Below, one piece after another: positions 27,090 through 35,703 of a DNA stretch of 64,000 nt. The notes beneath the pieces are model-generated. The model saw only the letters and a list, made by a program, of their open reading frames with translations. It did not search any database and was not told where the DNA came from. Each line of letters begins with the position of its first letter. Positions within the stretch are counted from its first letter, which is position 1. Position numbers and translations under genes: made by a program. This stretch comes from Ensifer sp. LC11 (GTDB taxonomy: Bacteria; Pseudomonadota; Alphaproteobacteria; Rhizobiales; Rhizobiaceae). The stretch is from NCBI RefSeq assembly GCF_001695835.1, contig NZ_MBSO01000023.1:124001-188000 (forward strand), written 5' to 3'.

Positions 27090-28270
27090 GACAACAGCAC
27101 CTTGATGGAGCCGGGCTCGAAGCCGAGGCTGACGGCATCGCCCGGCGCGAAGTCCTGCCGGCCGCGCAGGCCGCCGCGCGGCGAACGAGCGGTCAAGGCA
27201 TGTTCGCCGGCGCGCAGGTGATATTCGACGGCATTGCCGAGATAGGTCCGATCGGCGATCGATGCGGTTGCCTGCCCGTCGCTGTGGCCAGCACCAAGAA
27301 CCAGCCGCTCGGGACGGATCGAAAGCCAGACCTTTTGCCCCACCTCGACACGCTGCGCGACGGGGGCATGGACCTGGCCGAAGCCTTCGACATCGAGAGC
27401 CGCCTCGCCGCCGATGCAGCGCGCCACCCTCGCCTCGACCAGGTTCGACTCGCCGATGAAATCGGCAACGAAGCGGCTTTGCGGCTGTTCGTAAATATCC
27501 TCGGGCGTTCCAACCTGCTGCAGGCGGCCATTGCTGATGACGGCAACCCGGTCGCTCATCGCCAGCGCTTCTTCCTGGTCATGGGTGACGAAAACGAAGG
27601 TGATCCCGGTTTCGCGCTGAAGCGACTTCAGCTCCAGCCGCATCTTCTGCCTGAGCTTCAGGTCTAGCGCGGACAAGGGTTCGTCGAGCAACAGCAGCTT
27701 CGGCTGCGGTGCGAGCGCCCGGGCGAGCGCAACGCGCTGGCGCTGACCACCCGACATCGTGTCCGGTCGGCGATCGGCGTATTCGCGCATGTGGACCAGA
27801 TCGAGCATCCGATCGACGGTGCGCTCGACCTCGGCCTTAGGCTTGCCAAGCATTTCCAGACCGAAGGCAATGTTGCGGCGGACCGTCATGTGCGGAAACA
27901 GCGCATATTGTTGGAAGACGGTGTTGACGGGTCGCGCTTCCGGCGGCAGGCGGCTGACATCTTCGCCGAAGATGCGGCAGACGCCTGACGTCAGCATCTC
28001 GAAGCCACCGAGGATGCGCAGCAAGGTCGTCTTGCCACAGCCGGAGGGGCCGAGAAGTGTGAAGAATTCATTGGCGCGAATGGAGAGATTGACGTCCTTG
28101 AGTGCTTCATGCGCGCGCGGTGTACCGGCATTGTAGGTCTTGCAGAGACTGCGCACTTCGGCAGCGACGCTATTCGGATGTTGCATCGGAAGGGAGCCGG
28201 ACATGGCAGCCGACGCGGCCTTGCTGTCGGCGGGCGACGTCGGATTGGGTTCTATTATGGCGCGCTGCAT
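27086..28270 (-). CDS. Polyamine ABC transporter ATP-binding protein (system B)
   Basis: A 394-residue PotA-type ATPase, first gene of the agmatine operon. Walker A is G-P-S-G-C-G-K-T-T-L-L, the signature is M-S-G-G-Q-R-Q-R-V-A-L-A-R-A-L, Walker B is L-L-L-L-D-E-P-L-S-A-L-D, and the switch is V-T-H-D-Q-E-E. A TOBE domain occupies the last 110 residues. The start at 28270 is supported by GGAGGAG four to five bases upstream; it gives a 30-residue N-terminal extension, rich in Ala and Ser, that PotA proteins usually lack. Downstream order is permease, permease, binding protein, spuC, aguB, aguA, luxR-type regulator. Confidence 0.92.
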   Translation of the reverse strand: MQRAIIEPNPTSPADSKAASAAMSGSLPMQHPNSVAAEVRSLCKTYNAGTPRAHEALKDVNLSIRANEFFTLLGPSGCGKTTLLRILGGFEMLTSGVCRIFGEDVSRLPPEARPVNTVFQQYALFPHMTVRRNIAFGLEMLGKPKAEVERTVDRMLDLVHMREYADRRPDTMSGGQRQRVALARALAPQPKLLLLDEPLSALDLKLRQKMRLELKSLQRETGITFVFVTHDQEEALAMSDRVAVISNGRLQQVGTPEDIYEQPQSRFVADFIGESNLVEARVARCIGGEAALDVEGFGQVHAPVAQRVEVGQKVWLSIRPERLVLGAGHSDGQATASIADRTYLGNAVEYHLRAGEHALTARSPRGGLRGRQDFAPGDAVSLGFEPGSIKVLLS

Positions 28271-28410
28271 GGTTCTCCTCCACTTAAGCCGACGGGAGCG
28301 AACGGATACCGTTCGGCATGGAAGGACTATGCGTGGCGCCGGGAGGGGGCGTTAGTCCCCCAGAGGGGGTACCGCCGACGCCCCCAAGTTCCGGACGCGC
28401 CCGAACGACG

Positions 28411-28432
28411 AAGGCGGCCCATGGGCCGCCTT
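28411..28432. terminator. Perfect 22-bp palindrome after the system C operon
   Basis: AAGGCGGCCC is followed by AT and then its exact reverse complement. It lies 96 bases beyond the stop of the last system C gene (28528, minus strand) and ahead of the system B operon, so it probably ends the system C transcript. The T tract after the stem is weak. Confidence 0.55.
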
Positions 28433-28527
28433 CCGGAAATCGACTCCAACAGGCGCGGTCAGCCTGCAGCGTCGATCGTCAGGTCATTGCTTTCGTTACT
28501 GAAACAGCGACCGCCTTTTCGCGATCT

Positions 28528-29292
28528 TCATGCTTCCGACTTCCGGAATAGGATGACCAAGGTGGTCGCCAGGATCATGATGACCGAGATGGCAGCGACT
28601 GCCGGATCGAGGTCCAGGCGCAGATTGTCCCATATGCGCTTCGGCAAGGTGATGACGTTGACGCCACTGACGAACAGTGTGACGGAACTCTCCTCCCAGG
28701 ACATGACGAGGCTCACGAACCAGGCCGCAAAGAGACCGAAACGGATGTTCGGCAGAATGACCCGGAAAATCGACTGCAATTGCGTCGCTCCGAGGTTCCG
28801 GGCCGCAAGTTCCAGGTTCCTGTCGAGCCGGCTCAGTGCGCTAAGGATGGCGATCACCGAGAACGGCACGATCATCACCACATGGGAAAGCACCAGCCCC
28901 GGGATCGTGTCAAGCAATCCGATCTGCGCCAGCAGGAAGTAGAGCGCGACGGCCGAGGTGACCGGTGGGACGATGATCGGCAACAGCACCAGACCGATCA
29001 ACAGGCGCCCGCTTGCTGGCCGGCGCAGCCAGATTCCGATGCCGAACGCGGTTGCGAGTGCCGTTGCGATAACGCTTGAAAGCAACGCGACGAGCGTGCT
29101 CGTGCCGATGCTCGCCAGCCAGGTGTCAGGATCGAAAATCGCCAGATAGTGCCTGAGCGAGTACTCGCCGTCGGGCATCGACAGGAAGCGCTTGGGCGTG
29201 AAGGAAAAGGGAATGACGGCGACGAGCGGCAAGAGCAGGAAGAGCCCGGCCGCACCGGCAAGAACACCGCCAAGACGTGATTTTCCAAACAT
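28528..29292 (-). CDS. Polyamine-type ABC transporter permease, PotC type (system C)
   Basis: A 254-residue permease with about six transmembrane helices, last gene of the system C operon. The EAA-type loop is L-E-L-A-A-R-N-L-G-A-T near residue 165, and V-S-L-V-M-S-W-E-E-S-S-V-T-L-F replaces the S-L-D-D motif of systems A and B. The W-E-E wording is shared with transporters of the ABC family related to spermidine/putrescine uptake in proteobacteria, so the ligand may differ from systems A and B. The start at 29292 follows the upstream stop by seven bases, with AGG upstream. Confidence 0.87.
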   Translation of the reverse strand: MFGKSRLGGVLAGAAGLFLLLPLVAVIPFSFTPKRFLSMPDGEYSLRHYLAIFDPDTWLASIGTSTLVALLSSVIATALATAFGIGIWLRRPASGRLLIGLVLLPIIVPPVTSAVALYFLLAQIGLLDTIPGLVLSHVVMIVPFSVIAILSALSRLDRNLELAARNLGATQLQSIFRVILPNIRFGLFAAWFVSLVMSWEESSVTLFVSGVNVITLPKRIWDNLRLDLDPAVAAISVIMILATTLVILFRKSEA

Positions 29293-29299
29293 GTTGCAC

Positions 29300-30151
29300 C
29301 TACCGCGACATGAGTTGTTCGATGCGCATGACGCGCTGCGACAGCCAGAGGATCGCGAAGACAACGACGAGCAGCACAACGCCGAGTGCAGCACCGAGCC
29401 CCCAGTTGGCCGTCTGGAACATCTGCACGAAGACCGATTCCGCCGTCATCACCACCCGCCCGCCGCCGAGGATCATCGGAGTGACGAAAAAGCCGAGAGA
29501 GAAGATGAAGGTCATCGCCAGCGCCGAACAGACGCCCGGTAGCGACATTGGCAGATAGATCCGCCAGAACACGCCGAGCGGCCGGCAGCCGAGGCCGAGT
29601 GCGGCCAGCAGCACCCGCCTGTCGATCTTGCGCATGACGGAGGCCATCGGCAGCACGGCAAACGGCACCATGAAATGCACCATGCCCGTGATGACCGACC
29701 AGACGTTGCGACCGGTGGAGAGCTCGCCGAAGCCAAGCGCGTTCGTGACGTCGCTTGCCAGCCCGTTGTTGCGCAGGATCACCACCCAGCCGAAGGCCCG
29801 TACCAGCACCGAGATCCAGAACGGGATGAAGATACAGATCTCGATCAGCCGGCTGCGCCGCGCACCGCCCATCACCCAGTAATAGGCCAGCAGATAGGCG
29901 ATCGGGATGGTGATCGCGGTGCTGAGCAAGCATACCCAGAAGGTCCTCAGGAAGATCGCCTGGAAGTCCGCACCGGTGAAGATGCGGACATAGTTCTCAA
30001 AACCGAACTCGGGTCTGGTGACGCTCCAAAGCGTCACACCCGCAAACGGCAGCACGTAGGCAAGCACCAGGATCACCGGCCATGCCCAGAGCATCACCAG
30101 CGATCCGGTTGCGGCAAAGCGCCGGACAGGGATGGGATGCGCCCGCATCAT
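29300..30151 (-). CDS. Polyamine-type ABC transporter permease, PotB type (system C)
   Basis: A 283-residue permease. The opening W-A-W-P-V-I-L-V-L-A-Y-V-L-P-F-A-G-V-T-L-W is a transmembrane helix, and the docking loop is L-L-A-A-L-G-L-G-C-R-P near residue 185. The segment F-I-F-S-L-G-F-F-V-T-P-M-I-L-G-G-G near 220-236 is typical of PotB-type subunits. Its start overlaps the end of the binding-protein gene by four bases, so the two are translationally coupled. Confidence 0.88.
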   Translation of the reverse strand: MMRAHPIPVRRFAATGSLVMLWAWPVILVLAYVLPFAGVTLWSVTRPEFGFENYVRIFTGADFQAIFLRTFWVCLLSTAITIPIAYLLAYYWVMGGARRSRLIEICIFIPFWISVLVRAFGWVVILRNNGLASDVTNALGFGELSTGRNVWSVITGMVHFMVPFAVLPMASVMRKIDRRVLLAALGLGCRPLGVFWRIYLPMSLPGVCSALAMTFIFSLGFFVTPMILGGGRVVMTAESVFVQMFQTANWGLGAALGVVLLVVVFAILWLSQRVMRIEQLMSR

Positions 30152-31257
30152 GACGCGGTCATCGCCAGATATTTTTCGAGCGCCACGTCGCCGCGAGCCG
30201 AGTACCAGTCCATGTCCATCAGCACCTGCTGCGACATGTTTTCAGTCGAACTGCAGTCCAGCCTCTTCAGCTCTGCTGGCACGAGATCGTGGGCAAGCGG
30301 ATTGGAGGGACCGCAGCCAAGGGTTCGCAGCAGCTCGACCTGGCGCGCCGGATCCTGGCAGTAGCGGATGAAGTCCATCGCCCGGCTCGCGCCTGCCGGA
30401 TTGCCCTTGATCACGGCCCAACCCGATGGCGCAAGAATGCCCTCGGCGTAGGTCCAGCTGACGTCGCCGCCGGTGTCCTTTTCCACCAGGTTGGCGCGAG
30501 TGTGCCACATCAGTGCCATCGACGCCTCGCCGTCGCGCATGAGTTGCTGGCTCTCAGCGCCGGAATCCCAGAAGCTGACGATATGCGGCTTGATCTCGTT
30601 GAGCTTGCGGATGGCGCGCTCCTCGTCGAGCGGGTAAAGCTGATCCATCGGCACGCCGTCGGCGAGCAATGCCGCCTCCATGCAGCCCGACATCCATTTG
30701 TAGAGCGATCGTTTGCCCGGATATTTTTCGACGTTCCAGAAATCCGCCCAGGACTTCGGCGGATTGGCGCCGAATTTCTTGGCGTCGTAGGCAATGACAT
30801 AGCTCAGGAAGTAGTTGGCGACACTGTATTCATAGGCAAAACCGGTTTGCACCTTCTCGCGGTCGACCACCTTGTAGTCGATCGGCTCGATCATCCCGGC
30901 CTCGCCCAAAGACTTCGTCGCACCCGGATCGGCGTCACAGACATCCCAGGAGACAGCACCACTTTCGAACTGCGCCTTCATCGCGCCCTTGGTCGGGCCG
31001 GATCCGTCGATCTTCACCGCAATGCCCTGCTGTTCGGCGTAGCTGCCGGTCAACGCCGTCTCGAAGGCGCCGACAGCGTCTCCGCCCCAGTTCGTGACCA
31101 CCAGTTGACCATCGCCCGCGCGGGCCGATCGGCCGCCAAGGTGCGGCGCAACGCCGAGCAGAACGAGGCCGATCAGAAACGTCCGCCGGTCAATGCGACC
31201 AGCAAGATGGCCGTCCCTCAACAGTTCAAGGCATTCAGCCTTCAGATCGTTTTTCAT
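30148..31257 (-). CDS. ABC transporter substrate-binding protein with Tat-type signal (system C)
   Basis: A 369-residue extracellular solute-binding protein of the PotD-like group. The N-terminus carries a twin-arginine pattern D-R-R-T-F-L with Arg24-Arg25, then a hydrophobic stretch ending at A-R-A, so export by the Tat route is likely. That differs from the Sec-type signals of systems A and B. The mature protein opens L-V-V-T-N-W-G-G-D-A and contains a W-H-T-R-A-N segment near residue 255. Its gene lies between the ATPase and the permeases. The ligand is unknown; the neighbouring DDAH-like gene hints at a guanidino compound or methylated arginine. Confidence 0.88.
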   Translation of the reverse strand: MKNDLKAECLELLRDGHLAGRIDRRTFLIGLVLLGVAPHLGGRSARAGDGQLVVTNWGGDAVGAFETALTGSYAEQQGIAVKIDGSGPTKGAMKAQFESGAVSWDVCDADPGATKSLGEAGMIEPIDYKVVDREKVQTGFAYEYSVANYFLSYVIAYDAKKFGANPPKSWADFWNVEKYPGKRSLYKWMSGCMEAALLADGVPMDQLYPLDEERAIRKLNEIKPHIVSFWDSGAESQQLMRDGEASMALMWHTRANLVEKDTGGDVSWTYAEGILAPSGWAVIKGNPAGASRAMDFIRYCQDPARQVELLRTLGCGPSNPLAHDLVPAELKRLDCSSTENMSQQVLMDMDWYSARGDVALEKYLAMTAS

Positions 31258-31310
31258 CTCATTTCCCCTTTTTGTTGTTTGGTTGGTAGACGTTCTTTGC
31301 GAATGCGTCG

Positions 31311-32390
31311 TCAGCCGGCCAGCACCCGCCCATCCAGGTGGCCCCAGTGGACCCAGAGCTGCTCTCCGCGCGCCGGTGGCATGCCGAGCGCATCACGCGC
31401 GGTCGTCACCGTCAGGCCAGTTCCCTCCGGAGCGCTGCCTTTGACGATGGTCGTTCCGCCCTGGAAGATGATGCCGTCGATGGTCATCGGCAGAAGGTTG
31501 TGGTCGGTCTTGGGCCGGTCGCGGCAAAGGGTCAGCTTTTCGGGACGGATGGCGAGGACGGCCGGCGCGCCCGCCAGCTGTTCGGCGTCGGGGAACACTG
31601 CCCGGACGCCGAACTCGCCGACATGCGCATGAAACTCGCCGGCAACCGCCCGCTGCCGCGAGACCGGCAACGTGTTCATCGTGCCCAGAAATTCCGCGAC
31701 GAAACGGGAGTTGGGCTCATCGTAGAGCACACTTGGCCGGTCAAGCTGGACAATGCGGCCATGGTCGAAGATCGCGATCCGGTCCGACATTGCCATGGCT
31801 TCCATCTGGTCGTGGGTAACAAACAGGAAGGTCGTTCCGGTCTTGCGATGGATGGCGACCAGCTCGTCCTGCAATTGCTCGCGAAGGTTCTTGTCGAGCG
31901 CCGACAATGGCTCGTCCAGCAGCAGCAATTCGGGCTCGAACACCAGCGCGCGTGCGAGTGCTACGCGCTGTTGCTGCCCGCCTGACAATGCCGAGGGGCG
32001 CTTGTGCTCATGCCCCCTGAGGCCGACGAGGTCCACCATGCGGCTTACGCGTTGCTCCACCTCGGCCCGCGCCACCTTCCGCACACGCAGGGAAAAGGCG
32101 ATGTTCTCCGCGACGGTCAGATGCGGGAACAGCGCATAGCCCTGGAACACCATGCCGAAATTGCGCTTGTCGGCCGGCGTTGCGCTGATGTCCTCGCCGT
32201 TCCTCAAAATAGCGCCCGACGACAGCGGCTCGAAGCCGGCAATCGCGTTCAGAAGCGTCGATTTGCCGGATCCGGACGGACCGAGAAAGGTGAGAAACTC
32301 GCCCTTCTCGATATCGAGCGAGACGTTCTTCAGGGCCTCGAAGGACCCGAAGGCCTTGCAGGCTTTGCGAATGGAAATGTGGGCTGGCAT
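31311..32390 (-). CDS. Polyamine-type ABC transporter ATP-binding protein (system C)
   Basis: A 359-residue PotA-type ATPase. Walker A is G-P-S-G-S-G-K-S-T-L-L, the signature is L-S-G-G-Q-Q-Q-R-V-A-L-A-R-A-L, Walker B is L-L-L-L-D-E-P-L-S-A-L-D, and the switch is V-T-H-D-Q-M-E-A. A C-terminal TOBE domain is present. I chose the ATG at 32390; an in-frame TTG at 32399 has GGAG too close for use. It follows the DDAH/amidinotransferase-like gene by 16 bases and precedes the Tat-exported binding protein, so the enzyme and transporter form one operon. Confidence 0.9.
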   Translation of the reverse strand: MPAHISIRKACKAFGSFEALKNVSLDIEKGEFLTFLGPSGSGKSTLLNAIAGFEPLSSGAILRNGEDISATPADKRNFGMVFQGYALFPHLTVAENIAFSLRVRKVARAEVEQRVSRMVDLVGLRGHEHKRPSALSGGQQQRVALARALVFEPELLLLDEPLSALDKNLREQLQDELVAIHRKTGTTFLFVTHDQMEAMAMSDRIAIFDHGRIVQLDRPSVLYDEPNSRFVAEFLGTMNTLPVSRQRAVAGEFHAHVGEFGVRAVFPDAEQLAGAPAVLAIRPEKLTLCRDRPKTDHNLLPMTIDGIIFQGGTTIVKGSAPEGTGLTVTTARDALGMPPARGEQLWVHWGHLDGRVLAG

Positions 32391-32406
32391 GATCTGCAAT
32401 CTCCGC

Positions 32407-33421
32407 TCAGTCGACGCTGTCCCGGATCAGCGGACTCGTCGAGCAATGGATACCGCCTCCGTTCAGCTGCACCTTGTCGTAGTCGATCTCGAGCACGGTG
32501 ACGTTGTTGCGGGCAAGGGCCTCGCGGGTACGATCCGAAAGACCGCGTGGCATGATCACCCGGCCCGGCGCGATCGCCAGACCATTGACGATCCAGGGAT
32601 TGTCGTCCTCATTCATCTCGATGGTGCGGATGCCAAGCGCGCGCAGCTTTTCGAGGAACACGAAGGAGAGGCCGCGCGGCCAGATCAGCGCGAGATCGAC
32701 GTCAATCATCAGGAAATGCCCGTCGATATGGATGTCGTAGCCGCAGAGGTCGACGACCAGGAGTTCGGCGCCCTGATAGCGCAGGACCTCGGCGATCTGG
32801 CTGATGCCGTCGTCGTTGATGCGGATGCCGCGACCGATCACGGCGGTGCGGCTGTTGAGCCAGGCGAAGCTGCCGCCTTCCGCCATGGCGGTTCCGTGCA
32901 GGGTGCGAAGCACGGGCATGCCGTGTTTTGCCAGCGTCCGCGTCACGGCGAGCTCCTCGCCATGGCGCATGCGCGGCGCCAGCCGTGGGACAATCGCCCC
33001 GCCTTTGACAGCGATGCAGGAATCGCGGGTGTAGACCGACTTGAACCGGCCGCGATCGACGCCCTCGACATAGATCACCTCGACGCCTTCGGCGCGCAGC
33101 ACGTCGGCCAGACCGTCATGCTGGGCCTGCAGTTCTTCGAGCGTCGGAATGGTGTCGCTCTGCCAGTACCAGCCGGTTTCGAGATCGCCGTAAGTGCCGA
33201 TCTCCTCGATCCGCTTGGTTGCGGTCGATGACGGAAAACTCGTCACCGGGACGGTGCATCAGCACGGTGCGCAGCGTGCCGACATCGTTGTTGCACCCCC
33301 AGTTGCGCCCCCAAAGTTGGGCGAGCCGTTCCGGCGCTTCGAAGGCCGGCTCGGGAACGGAACCGAAATACTTGATCGTCGCGGAATAGAGATCCTTTTT
33401 CTTGGGCGGTGCGGCGTTCAC
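32407..33421 (-). pseudogene. DDAH/amidinotransferase-family gene with one-base frameshift
   Basis: Two overlapping reading frames together make one protein of about 337 residues in the dimethylarginine dimethylaminohydrolase/arginine deiminase-related superfamily. The first frame, from a GTG at 33421 preceded by AAGGGA, reads to L-M-H-R-P-G-D-E-F-S-V-I-D-R. The second frame picks up as T-K-R-I-E-E-I-G-T-Y-G-D-L and runs to a C-terminal L-N-G-G-G-I-H-C-S-T with the catalytic Cys. Dropping one A (minus strand) at 33219-33220 joins them without loss. If real, the shift stops translation at 33116 and removes the catalytic half; a sequencing error is the other explanation. It heads the system C transporter operon. 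Likely chemistry is hydrolysis of, or amidino transfer from, a guanidino substrate. Confidence 0.8.
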
Positions 33422-33580
33422 GTCTGGTTCCCTTCTATGCGAGCCGACAGCGGCAATCGGCCCGGCCTCCTGTTTCGATAAAGGAAATGCTAACGTATCG
33501 TTTTCCTCTCTCATAGCGAATTGATTTCCGCTCTTACTTGAGGTTTTCTCAATGATGAAGCTCGATCCGGAGAGAACCAG

Positions 33581-34483
33581 GTGACGAGATTGCCGCCGCT
33601 CAACGCACTGCGCGCCTTCGAGGCCAGTGCCCGCAACAGAAGCCTGACGAAGGCCGCAAACGAACTCCATGTGACGCCTGGCGCTGTCAGCAAGCAGTTC
33701 CGGCAACTGGAGGACCATTTCGGCTTTGCGCTGGCGACGAAGTCACGCGACAGCTTCGTGCTGACCCCGCAGGGTCAGGAGCTCTTCTCCAAGCTCACCC
33801 AATCCTTCGAAACGCTCAACGATGCCGTCCTCGGCCTCCAACGAAACCCGATTGCCGGGCGGCTCGCCGTGCGCTGCATGCCGGCCTTTGCAACCCGCTG
33901 GCTCGTGCCGCGGCTCGGCAAGTTCTACGAGCGCTTCGAGCAGGTCGAACTGCAGATCCTCTCAATGCCGGAATGGGGCGAGCCGTTCCCGGATGGCCAG
34001 GCGGACCTCGCGATCATGTTCGGTGATCCGCGCATGGCCAAAGGGGAAACGACACCACTCAAGCAGATGGAGTTCTTTCCGGTCTGCAGCCCGATCCTGA
34101 TCAATCGCGACGGCGACATCAAACGTACCAAGGATCTCGCGCGGCACGTCCTTCTGGATGGCGTCGGCTCGACGCATTGGAACGACTGGTTCAAGCATCA
34201 CGGCCAGGAGATCCCGCCATCCGTGCGGCGCTTGAGTTTCGAGGATTTCAATCAGAATCTGGCGGCGGCGCGCTGCGGCATCGGCATCGCGATGGGGGAC
34301 AATATTACGGCCGGCGAGGAGCTCGCTCAAGGCGCGCTCGTCCGTCCTCTCAAGGGCTTCATCAAATCGGCGACCAAAGGCTACTACATCGTGACGCAGA
34401 GGAACCGGGAGAGCTCGCCACTCGCCAAGGTCTTCATCGACTGGGTCGTCAACGAGGCGGAAGCCACGGGCGACTTTGCCTGA
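33581..34483 (+). CDS. LysR-family regulator (GcvA-like)
   Basis: A 300-residue LysR-type regulator. The N-terminal winged helix reads L-P-P-L-N-A-L-R-A-F-E-A-S-A-R-N-R-S-L-T-K-A-A-N-E-L-H-V-T-P-G-A-V-S, the GcvA/AmpR wording, followed by a periplasmic-binding-like effector domain (residues 90-295). It begins with GTG after GGAGAG. It is divergent from the DDAH-like gene and system C transporter, with 159 bases between the starts, so it is the probable regulator of that operon. The effector is unknown. Confidence 0.9.
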   Translation: MTRLPPLNALRAFEASARNRSLTKAANELHVTPGAVSKQFRQLEDHFGFALATKSRDSFVLTPQGQELFSKLTQSFETLNDAVLGLQRNPIAGRLAVRCMPAFATRWLVPRLGKFYERFEQVELQILSMPEWGEPFPDGQADLAIMFGDPRMAKGETTPLKQMEFFPVCSPILINRDGDIKRTKDLARHVLLDGVGSTHWNDWFKHHGQEIPPSVRRLSFEDFNQNLAAARCGIGIAMGDNITAGEELAQGALVRPLKGFIKSATKGYYIVTQRNRESSPLAKVFIDWVVNEAEATGDFA

Positions 34484-34569
34484 CAATCGTACAACCGGCC
34501 CTCGATGAGCTCACACTCACGACGATCGGTGTGCGCTGGTGGGCAGACCTGCAGACCAGGTGCCTCTCG

Positions 34570-34593
34570 CCGTCTCCGGCCACTGGCCGACGG
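34570..34593. terminator. Possible hairpin between convergent genes
   Basis: CCGTC/GACGG outer arms and GGCC/GGCC inner arms around ACT make a stem with a three-base bulge, just beyond the stop of the LysR gene and at the end of the SGNH gene. No T tract is present. Confidence 0.3.
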
Positions 34594-34595
34594 TG

Positions 34596-35678
34596 TCACT
34601 TGGCGACAGTTGCAACCGATGCCGTATCAGCGAACAGCTCAGGATAGGAGCGCGTCAGCGTTTGCGCGATCGCGCCGGCAAAACGCGCGTTGGCGATCTT
34701 GTTCGGATGGGCGTCCGAAGGCGACACCCAGAGCGTTTCCGGCACGAGATCCTCGACGGACGGACGAAGGTCAAGGAACGGGACGCCTTCGCTCTCGGCG
34801 AGTTTTTCCACCACACCAGTCACTTCCGGGAACGGATAATGTTTGAGCTCGTGCAGTTCGGGATAATTGACGATCACAAACTTATAGCCGCGCTCCCGGC
34901 AGAAGCGCGCAAGCTTTTGGATTGCCGCCTGACCGTCGGTCCAGCCGGGCTGCCCGGCCTCATAGAGGCCGCGATAGTACGCCTTCCAGTCGGCTCGGCC
35001 GAGGAATATGCGTGAGACCTTGTCGATTGCCGAAGCGAGTACGACATAGGCCTGCGAGTATTCGCCCCACCCCACCTTGTGCCGGCGCGGCGTCGGCTCG
35101 GCATCGTTGATGAAATAGTTGAGAACAACGATATCCGGCTTGAGCTCGGACCCCTTGGTCAGGAAATAGGCGACTTCCATCTGTGTGTTGTAGTTGCCAA
35201 CGCCAGTGTTGATCACGTCGTATTTGAGCGCACCCGCAGCAGCACGGTTAAGGACCGTCTCCAGCTGCCTGGACGGCGTGTCCTCCTCTTTGACGCCCCA
35301 GCCAAAGGTCAGCGAATCTCCGAGCATCACCACGCGCACGGCATTATCGGACACGGGCGCGACTTCTCTATTGCGCAGCCCGATCGAATTGATGTTCACC
35401 GGCACGCCCATGTAGACCCCGCTTGCGTTGGGGATATGCTCGTGGCCGATCGCCGGCTCGGCGCTGACCCGTTTGAGATCGCGGGCGTATTTCCACATCT
35501 CCAGATCGAAATCCATGCCGTTGTCGAAAACGGCCCGCGCCAGACCTTCGATCGTGAGGGCGAAGAGGGCGAGGCTGAAGGCTGTAGCGAGAATAGCGAG
35601 CAGGGCGCGTTTTACGATGGAGGACCTTTGTATGCTGTTCTGTTCCATTGGAATGACTCGTGACGCGTTGGAACTCAT
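34596..35678 (-). CDS. Membrane-anchored SGNH/GDSL-type protein (second of pair)
   Basis: A 360-residue protein with an N-terminal membrane helix (about residues 24-45, A-L-L-A-I-L-A-T-A-F-S-L-A-L-F-A) and a large extracytoplasmic SGNH domain. Block I is V-V-M-L-G-D-S-L-T-F-G-W-G-V with candidate nucleophile Ser122. Block III is seen as N-Y-F-I-N-D-A near residue 185, and block V as S-D-A-H-P-N with Asp322 and His324. Such domains act as esterases or as O-acyltransferases on polysaccharides. It starts 25 bases after the preceding SGNH gene, with AAGGA upstream. It ends the minus-strand operon of the kinase-carbamoyltransferase locus. The substrate is unknown. Confidence 0.75.
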   Translation of the reverse strand: MSSNASRVIPMEQNSIQRSSIVKRALLAILATAFSLALFALTIEGLARAVFDNGMDFDLEMWKYARDLKRVSAEPAIGHEHIPNASGVYMGVPVNINSIGLRNREVAPVSDNAVRVVMLGDSLTFGWGVKEEDTPSRQLETVLNRAAAGALKYDVINTGVGNYNTQMEVAYFLTKGSELKPDIVVLNYFINDAEPTPRRHKVGWGEYSQAYVVLASAIDKVSRIFLGRADWKAYYRGLYEAGQPGWTDGQAAIQKLARFCRERGYKFVIVNYPELHELKHYPFPEVTGVVEKLAESEGVPFLDLRPSVEDLVPETLWVSPSDAHPNKIANARFAGAIAQTLTRSYPELFADTASVATVAK

Positions 35679-35703
35679 CGGATCTTCCTTTCAGGTCCGC
35701 CAG

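Noticed and set aside
33116..33421. Programmed ribosomal frameshift in the DDAH-like gene
   Set aside because: The junction lacks a slippery heptamer or a clear stimulatory hairpin; a point insertion or sequencing error is simpler.
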